Shown here: piece by piece, positions 1 to 5,638 of the stretch | How the letters are laid out: each line of letters begins with the position of its first letter | Numbering within the stretch: the first letter of the stretch is position 1 | Assembly: GCA_964597035.1 (NCBI GenBank) | Contig: CAZQWM010000063.1 | Span: 1 to 9,618 of the forward strand | Direction of reading: 5' to 3' | DNA: 9,618 nt | DNA from: Fen-1362 sp964597035 | Lineage (GTDB): Bacteria; Planctomycetota; Phycisphaerae; Sedimentisphaerales; Anaerobacaceae | The notes under the pieces: model-generated | Databases searched by the model: none | What the model was told of the DNA's origin: nothing | The model's input: the letters and a program-made list of their open reading frames with translations, nothing else | Program-made: the position numbers and the translations under genes

Positions 1-345
1 TTAATAACAATGCAGTCCGGTTTAGAGGCTGCTCGTTCTTTGAAAAATGAAAAGGTGAACAGTGTTATCAGCAGGTGGGACCTGGATGATATGCCTGATG
101 GGAGGTTCTTAAAATCCCTAAAGGCCGCAAAACCCGGTATCCCCACAATTGCCTTCATCAGGGCAGGCAGCACTACTCAGGAAATCGCTGCCCGGTCCCT
201 CGGCGTATCGGCTGTCCTTGCTGAGGACGCAACGGATGATATGTTCAGGCAGACCGTTACGAACATCCTCGGCCTAAAAGGCGCCGTCGCAATTAAGGCA
301 ATCAGTCCTGCTGAGACCATTGAAGAATTGATGAGAGAGAGATAA
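1..345 (+). CDS. Degenerate receiver (REC) domain protein, 5' end outside window
   Basis: The frame is open to the left edge of the window, so this is the C-terminal part of a longer gene; the ATG at 10 is probably internal. The visible 114 codons match the second half of a CheY-like receiver fold: a hydrophobic strand (VNSVIS), a DMPDG turn, IPTIAFIRA, and ARSLGVSAVLAED before the last helix. The residues needed for phosphotransfer are changed. Arg stands where the phospho-acceptor Asp is expected (VISRWDL), Arg replaces the Ser/Thr after the fourth strand (FIRAGS), and Glu replaces the conserved Lys (VLAEDA). It is therefore best read as a pseudo-receiver that signals by protein contact or acts as an adaptor. 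Whether an output domain lies upstream cannot be seen; about 25 residues follow the receiver fold and contain no recognisable effector domain. No clear terminator follows. Confidence 0.72.
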   Translation, partial: LITMQSGLEAARSLKNEKVNSVISRWDLDDMPDGRFLKSLKAAKPGIPTIAFIRAGSTTQEIAARSLGVSAVLAEDATDDMFRQTVTNILGLKGAVAIKAISPAETIEELMRER

Positions 346-565
346 ACTCCGGCGGCTTGTGTCGATTCTCTGACCTCGCTGTCGCGTTGTGCCGAGAGCA
401 GCCACGGCCAATCAGCCGTGATTAAAATATGCTCACGAGGAGTTTTCTCCCCCCAAGCTGGGCTCTGTAACCGTAGACTGAAAAAAAATCTAAAGTGAGG
501 TTTGCAGGCCCGGCGGACTATCACCACGGCTCTTGCCGTGTTTAAGATAGATGAGTATCTACACA

Positions 566-613
566 TTTTCTCTCTCCTCTTCGCTGGGTTTGGCCTCTCT
601 TCACAAACCCAGC
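566..613. repeat. Pyrimidine-tract hairpin repeat, copy 1
   Basis: A pyrimidine run (TTTTCTCTCTCCTCTTC) leads directly into a perfect 10-bp stem, GCTGGGTTTG at 583-592 and CAAACCCAGC at 604-613, with an 11-base loop containing CTCTCTT. On the minus strand the unit reads as a hairpin followed by a purine-rich GAAGAGGAGAGAGA tract. Confidence 0.85.
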
Positions 614-685
614 CCGATACCAAACGCCCCTGCTGTCCCTTAGGGACAAAACAACGGGGGCGATAAGGTAGAGAAAAACTACTCA

Positions 686-733
686 TTCTCTCTCCTTCTT
701 CTGCTGGGTTTGGACTCTCTTCACAAACCCAGC
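686..733. repeat. Pyrimidine-tract hairpin repeat, copy 2
   Basis: This has the same architecture as copy 1, starting exactly 120 bases further on. The stem GCTGGGTTTG (703-712) pairs with CAAACCCAGC (724-733), and the loop is almost identical to copy 1. The sequence between copies 1 and 2 is unrelated except that it also contains hairpins. Confidence 0.85.
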
Positions 734-796
734 TCGATTGCAACCGCGGCTTCGCCCGCGATATGAATAAGCATCCCTGAATTAAATTTAAGTCTA

Positions 797-843
797 CTCT
801 CTCTCCTTCTTCGCTGGGTTTGGATTCTCTTCGCGAACCCAGC
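797..843. repeat. Pyrimidine-tract hairpin repeat, copy 3
   Basis: Stem 813-822 with 834-843, 110 bases after copy 2. The right arm is CGAACCCAGC, so one A-T pair has become a T-G (U-G in RNA) pair. The stem is still fully paired, which suggests that structure is being kept or that the copy is young. The upstream tract is CTCTCTCTCCTTCTTC. Confidence 0.85.
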
Positions 844-905
844 GGCAAACAAGCACAGACCTCCGGTTTGTGATAGAGATATTCAGTAATGGAGGTTGAA
901 GCGCG

Positions 906-954
906 TTCTCTCTCCCTTTCTTCGCTGGGTGGGCTGGTTTTCAGCAAACCCAGC
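906..954. repeat. Pyrimidine-tract hairpin repeat, copy 4 (diverged)
   Basis: The pyrimidine tract and outer stem are kept: GCTGGGT at 924-930 pairs with ACCCAGC at 948-954. The inner part differs from the other copies but rebuilds a second stem, GCTG (933-936) with CAGC (942-945), around a GTTTT loop. It lies 111 bases after copy 3. The fold has survived while the loop sequence has not. Confidence 0.75.
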
Positions 955-1018
955 ACGCATATCAGGCGTAATCGTGCAAAGCGATTGTGCTTCCCTCATA
1001 GAAAAAGTGAAAGTCACA

Positions 1019-1050
1019 GGGCCGGGCAGGTTGACAAACCTGCTCGGCCC
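1019..1050. repeat. Long 14-bp hairpin with 4-base loop
   Basis: The left arm 1019-1032 (GGGCCGGGCAGGTT) pairs with 1037-1050 around a GACA loop, with one G-T pair inside the stem. No T-run follows on either strand, so it is not a classical intrinsic terminator. It resembles a palindromic intergenic repeat unit more than a regulatory site. Confidence 0.7.
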
Positions 1051-1093
1051 AGCGTGTTTTATGGCGGCGCGATACGCTATCTGCTGTAAGGAA

Positions 1094-1117
1094 AAGGGTG
1101 AGAGACAGGATTCCGAA
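1094..1117 (-). repeat. Partial copy of the tRNA-His 3' end
   Basis: AAGGGTGAGAGAC at 1094-1106 is identical to 1265-1277, which covers the acceptor-stem 3' strand and discriminator base of tRNA-His plus three flanking bases. The match continues through GGATTC with one mismatch, and then GAA after a one-base insertion, so it reaches into the T-loop. The copy lies 171 bases downstream of the tRNA in its direction of transcription. Such copies are typical of old attachment sites of tRNA-targeting integrative elements, but no integrase is present and only 171 bases separate the copies. A local duplication is equally possible. Confidence 0.6.
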
Positions 1118-1137
1118 ACGACGTCGGGCTCTACGCT

Positions 1138-1168
1138 TCCTCCTTCGCCCCTGAGGGGCTTCGGAGGA
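1138..1168. repeat. Nested palindrome
   Basis: The outer arms TCCTCC (1138-1143) and GGAGGA (1163-1168) enclose the inner arms GCCCC (1147-1151) and GGGGC (1155-1159), with a TTC on each side between the outer and inner stems. No T-run follows on either strand. Confidence 0.65.
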
Positions 1169-1189
1169 CAGGTTGCTACGAAAATACTG

Positions 1190-1250
1190 GACCCCGGATA
1201 AAGACCCGCCTTCGTCAAACATAACTACGGCGGGTAAACATTCCGGGGTC
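1190..1250. repeat. Nested palindrome downstream of tRNA-His
   Basis: The outer 9-bp arms GACCCCGGA (1190-1198) and TCCGGGGTC (1242-1250) enclose 7-bp inner arms ACCCGCC (1204-1210) and GGCGGGT (1229-1235). Read on the minus strand, it begins 18 bases after the tRNA end and is followed within a few bases by TATTTTC. It could help end or process the tRNA transcript, but the T-run is short. The CCCGCCTTCG...GGCGGG core resembles short palindromes that I recall as common between genes in environmental genomes. Confidence 0.55.
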
Positions 1251-1267
1251 TCCGCTGCGCTACGAAG

Positions 1268-1342
1268 GGTGAGAGACGGGATTCGAACCCGCGACCCCCG
1301 GGACCACAACCCGGTGCTCTATCCAACTGAGCTACTCTCACC
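1268..1342 (-). tRNA. tRNA-His(GTG)
   Basis: On the minus strand this folds as a complete cloverleaf. The acceptor GTGAGAG pairs with CTCTCAC, the D-arm contains AGCTCAGTTGGATAGAGC, the anticodon stem CCGGG/CCCGG holds the loop TTGTGGT with anticodon GTG (1305-1307), and the T-arm is GCGGG-TTCGAAT-CCCGT. The extra G at -1 (1342) opposite C73 (1268) is encoded, as expected for the histidine identity element recognised by histidyl-tRNA synthetase. The 3' CCA is not encoded; the gene is followed by CTT and would need CCA addition. Confidence 0.97.
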
Positions 1343-1355
1343 AACTCGATTGATT

Positions 1356-1384
1356 ATTTTATATTGATTATCGATTATTTGCAA
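1356..1384 (-). promoter_or_regulatory. Sigma-70-type promoter of tRNA-His
   Basis: On the minus strand TTGCAA (1379-1384) and TAAAAT (1356-1361) are separated by 17 bases. The expected start point lies around 1349, a few bases before the tRNA 5' end, which fits a tRNA promoter with a short leader. Confidence 0.65.
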
Positions 1385-1422
1385 GCGAGGCAGAGTTCCA
1401 AAGGCGGTTCGGCATTAAAATA

Positions 1423-2865
1423 TCAATTCCGAGAAGTTCGTCGTCGCATCAGATAGCCGGCGACCAGCCAGAATACAACCGCAGCCGAGGCGATTGCCAG
1501 CACCTTGGCCGGGCCGGCGACGGCAATCAGTGGTATCGCTATTCCGGTCCAGAGTCCGCCGCCCATAATCGGCTCGTGGACGAGCTGCTTGCAGGCGAAT
1601 GCGTCGGCAGCGGGGGATTCGTAATCGGGGTCGACCACCCGCAACAGCAGCAGTCCCGTTGCGGTAACGCCCATCGATTGGCCCAATTCCGCAATCGCCC
1701 GGCCAAACCAGTTGTCAGGCAGCATTCTTTTTGCCAAAACCATTACGCAGAAGACGTTCCAGCCGATTCCCACAATAACGAGGATAAGCAGCGGCACCAA
1801 CCCGGCGACGACAACATCCAGCCGGATAGTAGCGATTGCCGACACTACCAGAAAGTCCAGCGAGGTGTTCTGTATCCTGCGGATAAGACCTAAATCGAGC
1901 AGCCGGGCCTTGTCGAAGCGTTCTTCCAAGAGCTGGATGATAAGTCCGCCGAGCATGCACAGGGGAAAAAGCGGAAAGCCGCTGAGTAATTTATGTTTGG
2001 CCAGTACGGCAACGTTGCTTTGGATGATTAGGAGCAGTGCCTTTATGCCATAGCCGATACCTATAGCCAGGCCGACGGCGATGATGTGCAGCGTGAATGA
2101 TTCAATGACGTCGCTTTTGACGGTGAGTTTCCCGGCGCTTGGTCTTGCGTCAACTGGTATGACGGAGATGGAGTCATCTTCGGGGATATTAGCAGGAGTT
2201 CCGGCCGATTTGACGTACCCTTTTCGAATGGCCCAGTTGACCAGAATCATCCCGACTATTATGGCAGAAACTATTCCGAATGTTGCGCTTGCAAGTGCGA
2301 AGTCTTTACCTTCAGGCCAGCCGAGATGCTCGAATACCGGGGCCAGTCCGGCGGCTGTTCCGTGTCCGCCTTCGAATCCGACCGGCAGTATTCCAGCAAA
2401 CATTGCCGGCAGCGAGGGGAACAAAAGGCCGATTATCAGTAACCACATTGCGATAGCGACGACATATTGTCCCCAGGCGACGATTTGGCCGTAGGCAAGC
2501 TGCGGGGCAGCCCGTCGCCACAGCGTGGAAAACTTCGGAATTTCAACGCCGAGGAACAGGCAGGCAAAAACGATATTGATTAGAAATCCGGGAAGTCCCG
2601 ACCATACAGCCGACCAGCGGGCAAAAAGCGACCTTACCGATTCCGGCATCGCCGAAATTCCCGCGACCTGCACGACGCACAGGCCGACGATTCCTGCGAC
2701 GATGCAGCTTGGCAGATATAGCTTTTGCAGGAGCTTTACCCGGCTCCTCAACAGATGCCCGACCGCCAGCAGGACGCATAATGCGACGAACGAGACCATA
2801 GTTAATCTTATCGGCCAAAGCAAACCTTTTGCGCCAGACCGTGCTCGGTGAGGGGAATCCAACAT
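1423..2865 (-). CDS. gltS: Sodium/glutamate symporter family (ESS) carrier
   Basis: This 480-residue integral membrane protein resembles GltS, which imports glutamate with Na+ through two inverted halves. The first half begins with a hydrophobic helix followed by LLRSRVKLLQKLYLPSCIVA (about residues 39-57). The glycine-rich reentrant motif GFEGGHGTAAGLAPVFEHLG lies near 163-182, followed by a helix containing SATFGIVSAIIVGMI. A charged cytosolic linker (about 215-255) joins the halves. The second half has the matching reentrant segment AELGQSMGVTATGLLLLRVVDP near 392-413. About ten to twelve membrane segments are visible, and the last ends in MRRRTSRN. It is longer than E. coli GltS (about 400 residues), mainly through the N-terminal extension and the linker. 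I chose the ATG at 2865; an in-frame TTG lies two codons earlier at 2871. The upstream ribosome binding site is weak. The family is clear, but glutamate as substrate is inferred. The endonuclease gene upstream ends 39 bases away on the same strand. Confidence 0.88.
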   Translation of the reverse strand: MLDSPHRARSGAKGLLWPIRLTMVSFVALCVLLAVGHLLRSRVKLLQKLYLPSCIVAGIVGLCVVQVAGISAMPESVRSLFARWSAVWSGLPGFLINIVFACLFLGVEIPKFSTLWRRAAPQLAYGQIVAWGQYVVAIAMWLLIIGLLFPSLPAMFAGILPVGFEGGHGTAAGLAPVFEHLGWPEGKDFALASATFGIVSAIIVGMILVNWAIRKGYVKSAGTPANIPEDDSISVIPVDARPSAGKLTVKSDVIESFTLHIIAVGLAIGIGYGIKALLLIIQSNVAVLAKHKLLSGFPLFPLCMLGGLIIQLLEERFDKARLLDLGLIRRIQNTSLDFLVVSAIATIRLDVVVAGLVPLLILVIVGIGWNVFCVMVLAKRMLPDNWFGRAIAELGQSMGVTATGLLLLRVVDPDYESPAADAFACKQLVHEPIMGGGLWTGIAIPLIAVAGPAKVLAIASAAVVFWLVAGYLMRRRTSRN

Positions 2866-2904
2866 CGCCAAATCTCTGTGAAGTTTTTTTGCGTCTCCTG
2901 CTGC

Positions 2905-3591
2905 CTATCCGGTCCGCCTGCCATAGCAAATCCTGTAGCTCCATTTTTCGGAGTGGTCAGTTTTAGCTGCCGGGAGGTTTAGGACCGCATATTGGCCGAA
3001 GGCATTTACGGCCCAAGCGTCATAGGCCGATGCGGCGGCACGCTCGTTGTCGAAATAGCCGAGGAATTTCTGTCTGCCGTTGAGGCGGCCTTGAGCTCGC
3101 CATTTGGCTTCTCTTTTGACCCAGCAGACGCCCTTGTAGATGGAGGAGCACGGGGAGGAGGTTTTTCTTTTGTTCCAGCCATTCTGGATTTGCGTTGCGA
3201 TGCGGAGATTCGAGCGGCGACTGTCGAGGCCGTTACCATTGATATGATCAACGAGTTTGTCGTCTGGAACGCTCATAACTCGGCCATTCGACAAGCTCAG
3301 GACTACGCCCATAACTTCGCGGTGCATACGAATGCGGTATTTCTTTTTTGGGTCGGTCTGTGATTGTGCCCAGTGGTTTGCATACCAGGTGTTGTCGTGT
3401 CGGTCGGCATACCACTTATATTGGCTCAGCCGGTCGTAATCTTCGGGGCTGACTATCGCGAACAGTCCCTTAGTAAGCGGGATTTTTCTGAATGCACAGC
3501 CGTAACGCAATCGCCTGTAAAGCAAAACTGTCGAGATACCCAGTTGGCAGATACACTCAGGCAGGCGGATTTTGACATTAACTTCTCGCAT
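2905..3591 (-). CDS. HNH endonuclease-like protein with AP2 DNA-binding domain
   Basis: This 228-residue protein resembles free-standing homing-type nucleases that combine an HNH nuclease with an AP2/ERF-type DNA-binding domain. The N-terminal part contains RKIPLTKGLFAIVSPEDYDR and a YKWYAD segment. The HNH region comprises MHREVM (89-94) and VDHINGNGLDSRRSNLRI (114-131). The AP2 domain runs from about 151 to 206, with YKGVCWVKREAKWRAQGRLN, FLGYFDNERAAASAYD and FGQYAVLNLP. I chose the ATG at 3591 because AAAAAAGGAGAGG lies just upstream; an in-frame TTG at 3669 would add 26 residues translated from a repeat. Residues 96-107, between MHREVMG and the HNH core, are an insertion encoded by a short repeat (see 3269-3316), so nuclease activity is uncertain. 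The last ~20 residues do not match the family as I know it. It may be mobile, but no intron or intein is visible. Confidence 0.83.
   Translation of the reverse strand: MREVNVKIRLPECICQLGISTVLLYRRLRYGCAFRKIPLTKGLFAIVSPEDYDRLSQYKWYADRHDNTWYANHWAQSQTDPKKKYRIRMHREVMGVVLSLSNGRVMSVPDDKLVDHINGNGLDSRRSNLRIATQIQNGWNKRKTSSPCSSIYKGVCWVKREAKWRAQGRLNGRQKFLGYFDNERAAASAYDAWAVNAFGQYAVLNLPAAKTDHSEKWSYRICYGRRTG
3269..3316. repeat. 24-bp REP-like insertion flanked by 12-bp direct repeats
   Basis: ACGCTCATAACT (3269-3280) and ACGCCCATAACT (3305-3316) match at 11 of 12 positions and flank 24 bases (3281-3304) containing TTCGACAAGCTCAGG. From memory, that core is a very common short repeat in environmental bacterial genomes. 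The offset of 36 bases equals 12 codons, so the host reading frame is preserved. The arrangement looks like an insertion with a target-site duplication inside the HNH gene. Confidence 0.75.
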
Positions 3592-3608
3592 CTTCCCTCT
3601 CCTTTTTT

Positions 3609-3633
3609 GCCACCAAGGCACAAAGACACTAAG
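3609..3633. repeat. CACAAAG-type intergenic repeat
   Basis: The sequence CACCAAGGCACAAAGACAC and its surroundings belong to a loose family of A/C-rich repeats, related to the stretch at 9444-9474 (CCACGAAAAGACACAAAAG). It lies in the leader of the endonuclease gene. If translated from the upstream TTG it would give VFVPWWQKRR, which argues against that start. Confidence 0.55.
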
Positions 3634-3812
3634 TTTTTTCACATTGATTATTGACTGCCTTGAACTCAAGGCGTGAAACCTTGGACTGCTGCCCCGAAAT
3701 GCCTTGCACTTCTGTGCTGAGCTGGTTTGTAGTTCATTGTTCAGTGTTCATTACTACAAACTTCCAACAACAAACAACCAACTCCGTCGGCCTCCCGGTC
3801 CGACAAATGCAT

Positions 3813-3841
3813 ATTATACCATAATTCCTGCGAAAGTTCAA
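3813..3841 (-). promoter_or_regulatory. Sigma-70-type promoter facing the HNH-AP2 gene
   Basis: On the minus strand TTGAAC (3836-3841) and a perfect TATAAT (3813-3818) are 17 bases apart. Transcription would start near 3806, giving a leader of about 215 bases before the ATG at 3591. A GTCGG/CCGAC hairpin lies at the very start of the transcript. Confidence 0.6.
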
Positions 3842-3972
3842 TAATTATCTAACTTTTTCAAAAAAGGTTGTGGTTTGTCGTAAGTTCTTTTACTTGCGGT
3901 GGTTACTGCATAAAAATAATCTGCGATAAGATGATATCGTGCAACGGTCAGCAGATAGTCGCATAAGATGAT

Positions 3973-4000
3973 TTGATTGTTACGGTAAAAATGGTATAAT
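3973..4000 (+). promoter_or_regulatory. Sigma-70-type promoter of the DUF5678-protease unit
   Basis: TTGATT (3973-3978) and a perfect TATAAT (3995-4000) are 16 bases apart. The predicted start near 4007 leaves a leader of about 29 bases that carries AAGGAG at 4021-4026, nine bases before the ATG. Confidence 0.65.
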
Positions 4001-4035
4001 CCGGCTGGGATAAGTTCCCAAAGGAGCGATACAAG

Positions 4036-4233
4036 ATGAGTATGCCGAAGCAGGTACTAATAACGGAACAGGGATATGAGGGCAAATACGTCGCAATGCG
4101 GTCGATGTCCGACAGGACGATTATCGCATCGGGAAACAACCCGGACGACGTAATGAAACATGCGCATAAACAGGGCGTAACAGACCCTGTGATATTCTTT
4201 GTTCCAAGCCACGACATTACTCTGGTGTATTGA
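4036..4233 (+). CDS. Small DUF5678-like protein
   Basis: A 65-residue soluble protein with no signal peptide or membrane segment. The pattern YEGKYVAMRSMSDRTIIASGNNPDDVMKHAHKQGVTDPVIFFVPSHD fits the DUF5678 family as I recall it: a YxGK(Y/W)VA strand, an (I/V)xASG turn, a helix with a hydrophobic heptad, and a final DPVIFxVP strand. The function of the family is unknown. The start is supported by AAGGAG nine bases upstream and by a good promoter. The stop codon at 4231-4233 is one base before the ATG of the protease gene, so the two are almost certainly co-transcribed and translationally coupled. The pairing suggests a partner, inhibitor or substrate relation, but that is inference. Confidence 0.8.
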   Translation: MSMPKQVLITEQGYEGKYVAMRSMSDRTIIASGNNPDDVMKHAHKQGVTDPVIFFVPSHDITLVY

Positions 4234-4234
4234 A

Positions 4235-4675
4235 ATGCCCATAATTGATTTTCCGTTTCTAAAGGCCTCAGATGCGGACCCGATGCCTCGGCCGTGGCTG
4301 TTTGTGAGAATCAATAATCCTGATACCGGCAGATTCCTTAACACAATAGGCCTGATAGACACGGGCGCCGACGAGTGCTGTCTGCCGGCCTCATACGCGG
4401 CGCTTCTCGGCCACAATCTCGCCGCAGGTACGGCTAAAACAGTCAATACGGGCAATGGTTCTACAATCGCATACGGCCATACCTGCACAATTGACATTTT
4501 CGACACACGCCTGCTGCTTGAGGGAAGGGATAAAGTCGCTCATACAATACCGGAAACGGTCATCGATTTTATGCCCAATCTGCATTGCGTCCTCTTGGGC
4601 GTAAAAACGTTCCTGAGCAATTTCGAACTGTCAATCGACTACCCCCAACAACTGTTCTCAATACGAAAACCATAA
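4235..4675 (+). CDS. Retropepsin-like aspartic protease
   Basis: A 146-residue protein of single-domain aspartic protease size. The active-site strand GLIDTGADECCLP places D-T-G at residues 42-44. The second hallmark, hydrophobic-hydrophobic-Gly, appears as HCVLLG (117-122), followed by KTFLSNFELSIDYPQQLFSI, the usual C-terminal strand pair of bacterial and archaeal retropepsin-like proteins. Like retroviral proteases it would need to dimerise to bring two Asp residues together. There is no signal peptide, so a cytoplasmic location is expected. I chose the ATG at 4235, one base after the stop of the DUF5678 gene, over an in-frame ATG at 4199 that would overlap that gene. No strong ribosome binding site is seen, which fits translational coupling. 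Substrate unknown. Confidence 0.85.
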   Translation: MPIIDFPFLKASDADPMPRPWLFVRINNPDTGRFLNTIGLIDTGADECCLPASYAALLGHNLAAGTAKTVNTGNGSTIAYGHTCTIDIFDTRLLLEGRDKVAHTIPETVIDFMPNLHCVLLGVKTFLSNFELSIDYPQQLFSIRKP

Positions 4676-4681
4676 CACCCC

Positions 4682-4700
4682 CCGCCTTCGGCGGATTTTA
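4682..4700 (+). terminator. Possible terminator of the protease unit
   Basis: CCGCC (4682-4686) pairs with GGCGG (4690-4694) around a TTC loop and is followed by ATTTTAT, seven bases after the protease stop codon. The stem is short and the T-run weak. It sits in the 56-base gap between two converging genes. Confidence 0.45.
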
Positions 4701-4731
4701 TCCTGCCAGTATGTCAATATCAATACTTCGA

Positions 4732-5553
4732 TTAATCACGGTTTTTCATACCGCCTCTTTTTCTTGGTCGCTTATCTATCTCAACATCTATATCATAAGT
4801 CGTACGTATGATATAAGGGTTTCCGGATTCTTTGAAATCAAATCTTATATTTTCAGCTTTAAATAAATAACAACTGACCAATTTAACCACGTCAAGGTCG
4901 AATAAAGCAATATTATGTCCATCGCCAAGTGAACTTCTGTAAGCAATTCCATCAAAATTGTTTGTCTTGAAGAGTTCCGCAATTATCTGAGTTGGTACAT
5001 AATCAGCTAAATCATCACTAGGACTGACTGGTCTTGCAAATGCCCTGTCAATATCCGACCAAACAGATTCTTCTCGTTTCTCGAACGAAGGTTCTTTAAG
5101 ATAAAAAATAAAACCTTTTGTATCTGTAGTACAATTGATTAACCGCAATTCTCGTAAAATTTTAAACTGGCCAACCGATATAAAAGATCCAATCCATGGA
5201 CGGACTTCGGCAAGGGCTGTATCACGATTGGTAGCTAAATATAAGCATGGAATCCCTTTTGGATTATCGCGTCCTTCGCTTGCTCGACCTCTTAATGGTT
5301 TCATTCTAGCTGGCCGAAGTGGTACTGGATTATCATCGATATGTTCGCCTTGTTCGTGGATAGGTTCCCAGTCGCATCCAATCTGTGCTCGCCATAATAT
5401 TTTCTCTTTTGCGAGAAGTTCGACACGTTTTTCTGACGTTTGCAGAACGGCGTCTAAGAACTCTTCAATTTCTGGAGCATGAACGTACCGGGTTTTGTTT
5501 TTTGTTACCTTCTCAAACTGCCAGAAACTTCGCCAAGATTTGAACTCTGGCAT
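4732..5553 (-). CDS. RES-domain protein, probable NAD+-degrading enzyme
   Basis: A 273-residue soluble protein with a RES domain, the family named for conserved Arg, Glu and Ser. They are visible as LWRAQIG (Arg55), CLYLATNRDTALAEVRPW (Tyr105, Glu116) and FDGIAYRSSLGDGHNIALFD (Ser207/208). Characterised RES toxins degrade NAD+ and stop growth; they have an ADP-ribosyltransferase-like fold. This protein is longer than the classic toxins (about 150-180 residues), with about 50 extra N-terminal residues and a charged C-terminal tail (KRPRKRGGMKNRD). AGGAGG lies five bases before the ATG, and a near-consensus promoter lies upstream. I see no Xre/ParS-type antitoxin on either side, so it may be a stand-alone enzyme. 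Its base composition is more AT-rich than ppdK next door, which suggests acquisition. The family is clear, the role is not. Confidence 0.85.
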   Translation of the reverse strand: MPEFKSWRSFWQFEKVTKNKTRYVHAPEIEEFLDAVLQTSEKRVELLAKEKILWRAQIGCDWEPIHEQGEHIDDNPVPLRPARMKPLRGRASEGRDNPKGIPCLYLATNRDTALAEVRPWIGSFISVGQFKILRELRLINCTTDTKGFIFYLKEPSFEKREESVWSDIDRAFARPVSPSDDLADYVPTQIIAELFKTNNFDGIAYRSSLGDGHNIALFDLDVVKLVSCYLFKAENIRFDFKESGNPYIIRTTYDIDVEIDKRPRKRGGMKNRD

Positions 5554-5609
5554 AACAACCTCCTAATAGAAATACCTAACATCATCCTATCCACCACTTC
5601 AATTTCCTC

Positions 5610-5638
5610 AATCTATTTCCCCGGAAATAAGATGTCAA
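5610..5638 (-). promoter_or_regulatory. Strong sigma-70-type promoter of the RES gene
   Basis: On the minus strand a perfect TTGACA (5633-5638) and TAGATT (5610-5615) are separated by 17 bases. Transcription would start near 5603, about 50 bases before the ATG. A TTTCCGGGGAAA palindrome fills part of the spacer and could be an operator. Confidence 0.65.

Larger units (their letters stand above)
346..1267. other. Gene-free block rich in hairpins and repeats
   Basis: I find no credible gene in these 922 bases. The open frames here translate the repeats into low-complexity peptides such as SEERERE and PAEEGER. The block is made of stem-loops: a CACGGC/GCCGTG stem at 403-420 just after the receiver gene, the same stem with a different loop at 525-540, four copies of a pyrimidine-tract hairpin between 566 and 954, a 14-bp hairpin at 1019-1050, a tRNA 3'-end copy at 1094-1117, and nested palindromes at 1138-1168 and 1190-1250. 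The gaps between the four main copies hold their own, unrelated hairpins, for example TGTCCC/GGGACA near 640. The block may be transcribed from either side, but I see no strong promoter in it. Confidence 0.75.
3592..4035. other. Divergent regulatory region between endonuclease and DUF5678 genes
   Basis: No gene is visible in these 444 bases. On the minus side it holds the likely promoter and a long leader of the endonuclease gene. The leader contains GTCGG/CCGAC (3786-3804) and GTTTGTAGT/ACTACAAAC (3725-3733 with 3753-3761), the latter enclosing a TTCATTGTTCAGTGTTCATT loop. On the plus side it holds the promoter of the DUF5678 gene. Two short direct repeats of ATAAGATGAT (within 3921-3940 and 3958-3975) lie just upstream of that promoter and could be binding sites, but this is a guess. 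Confidence 0.6.

Noticed and set aside
403..420. Terminator of the receiver gene (CACGGC/GCCGTG stem)
   Set aside because: No T-run follows (ATTAAAATATG), and the same stem recurs at 525-540 away from any gene end, so it looks like repeat material.
566..954. CRISPR array
   Set aside because: Only four units with irregular 110-120 bp period, internal self-complementary stems and spacers of about 60-70 bases that contain their own hairpins; no cas genes.
177..956. Minus-strand open frame of 259 codons across the hairpin array and the receiver gene
   Set aside because: Its peptide is a translation of the repeats (SEERERE, PAEEGER motifs), it overlaps the supported receiver gene, and it has no family resemblance.
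883..1367. Several short overlapping open frames between the array and gltS
   Set aside because: They overlap each other, the palindromes and the tRNA; none has a ribosome binding site or a recognisable domain.
3592..3669. Upstream TTG start for the HNH-AP2 gene
   Set aside because: The added residues come from an A/C-rich intergenic repeat, while the ATG at 3591 has a strong GGAGAGG site.
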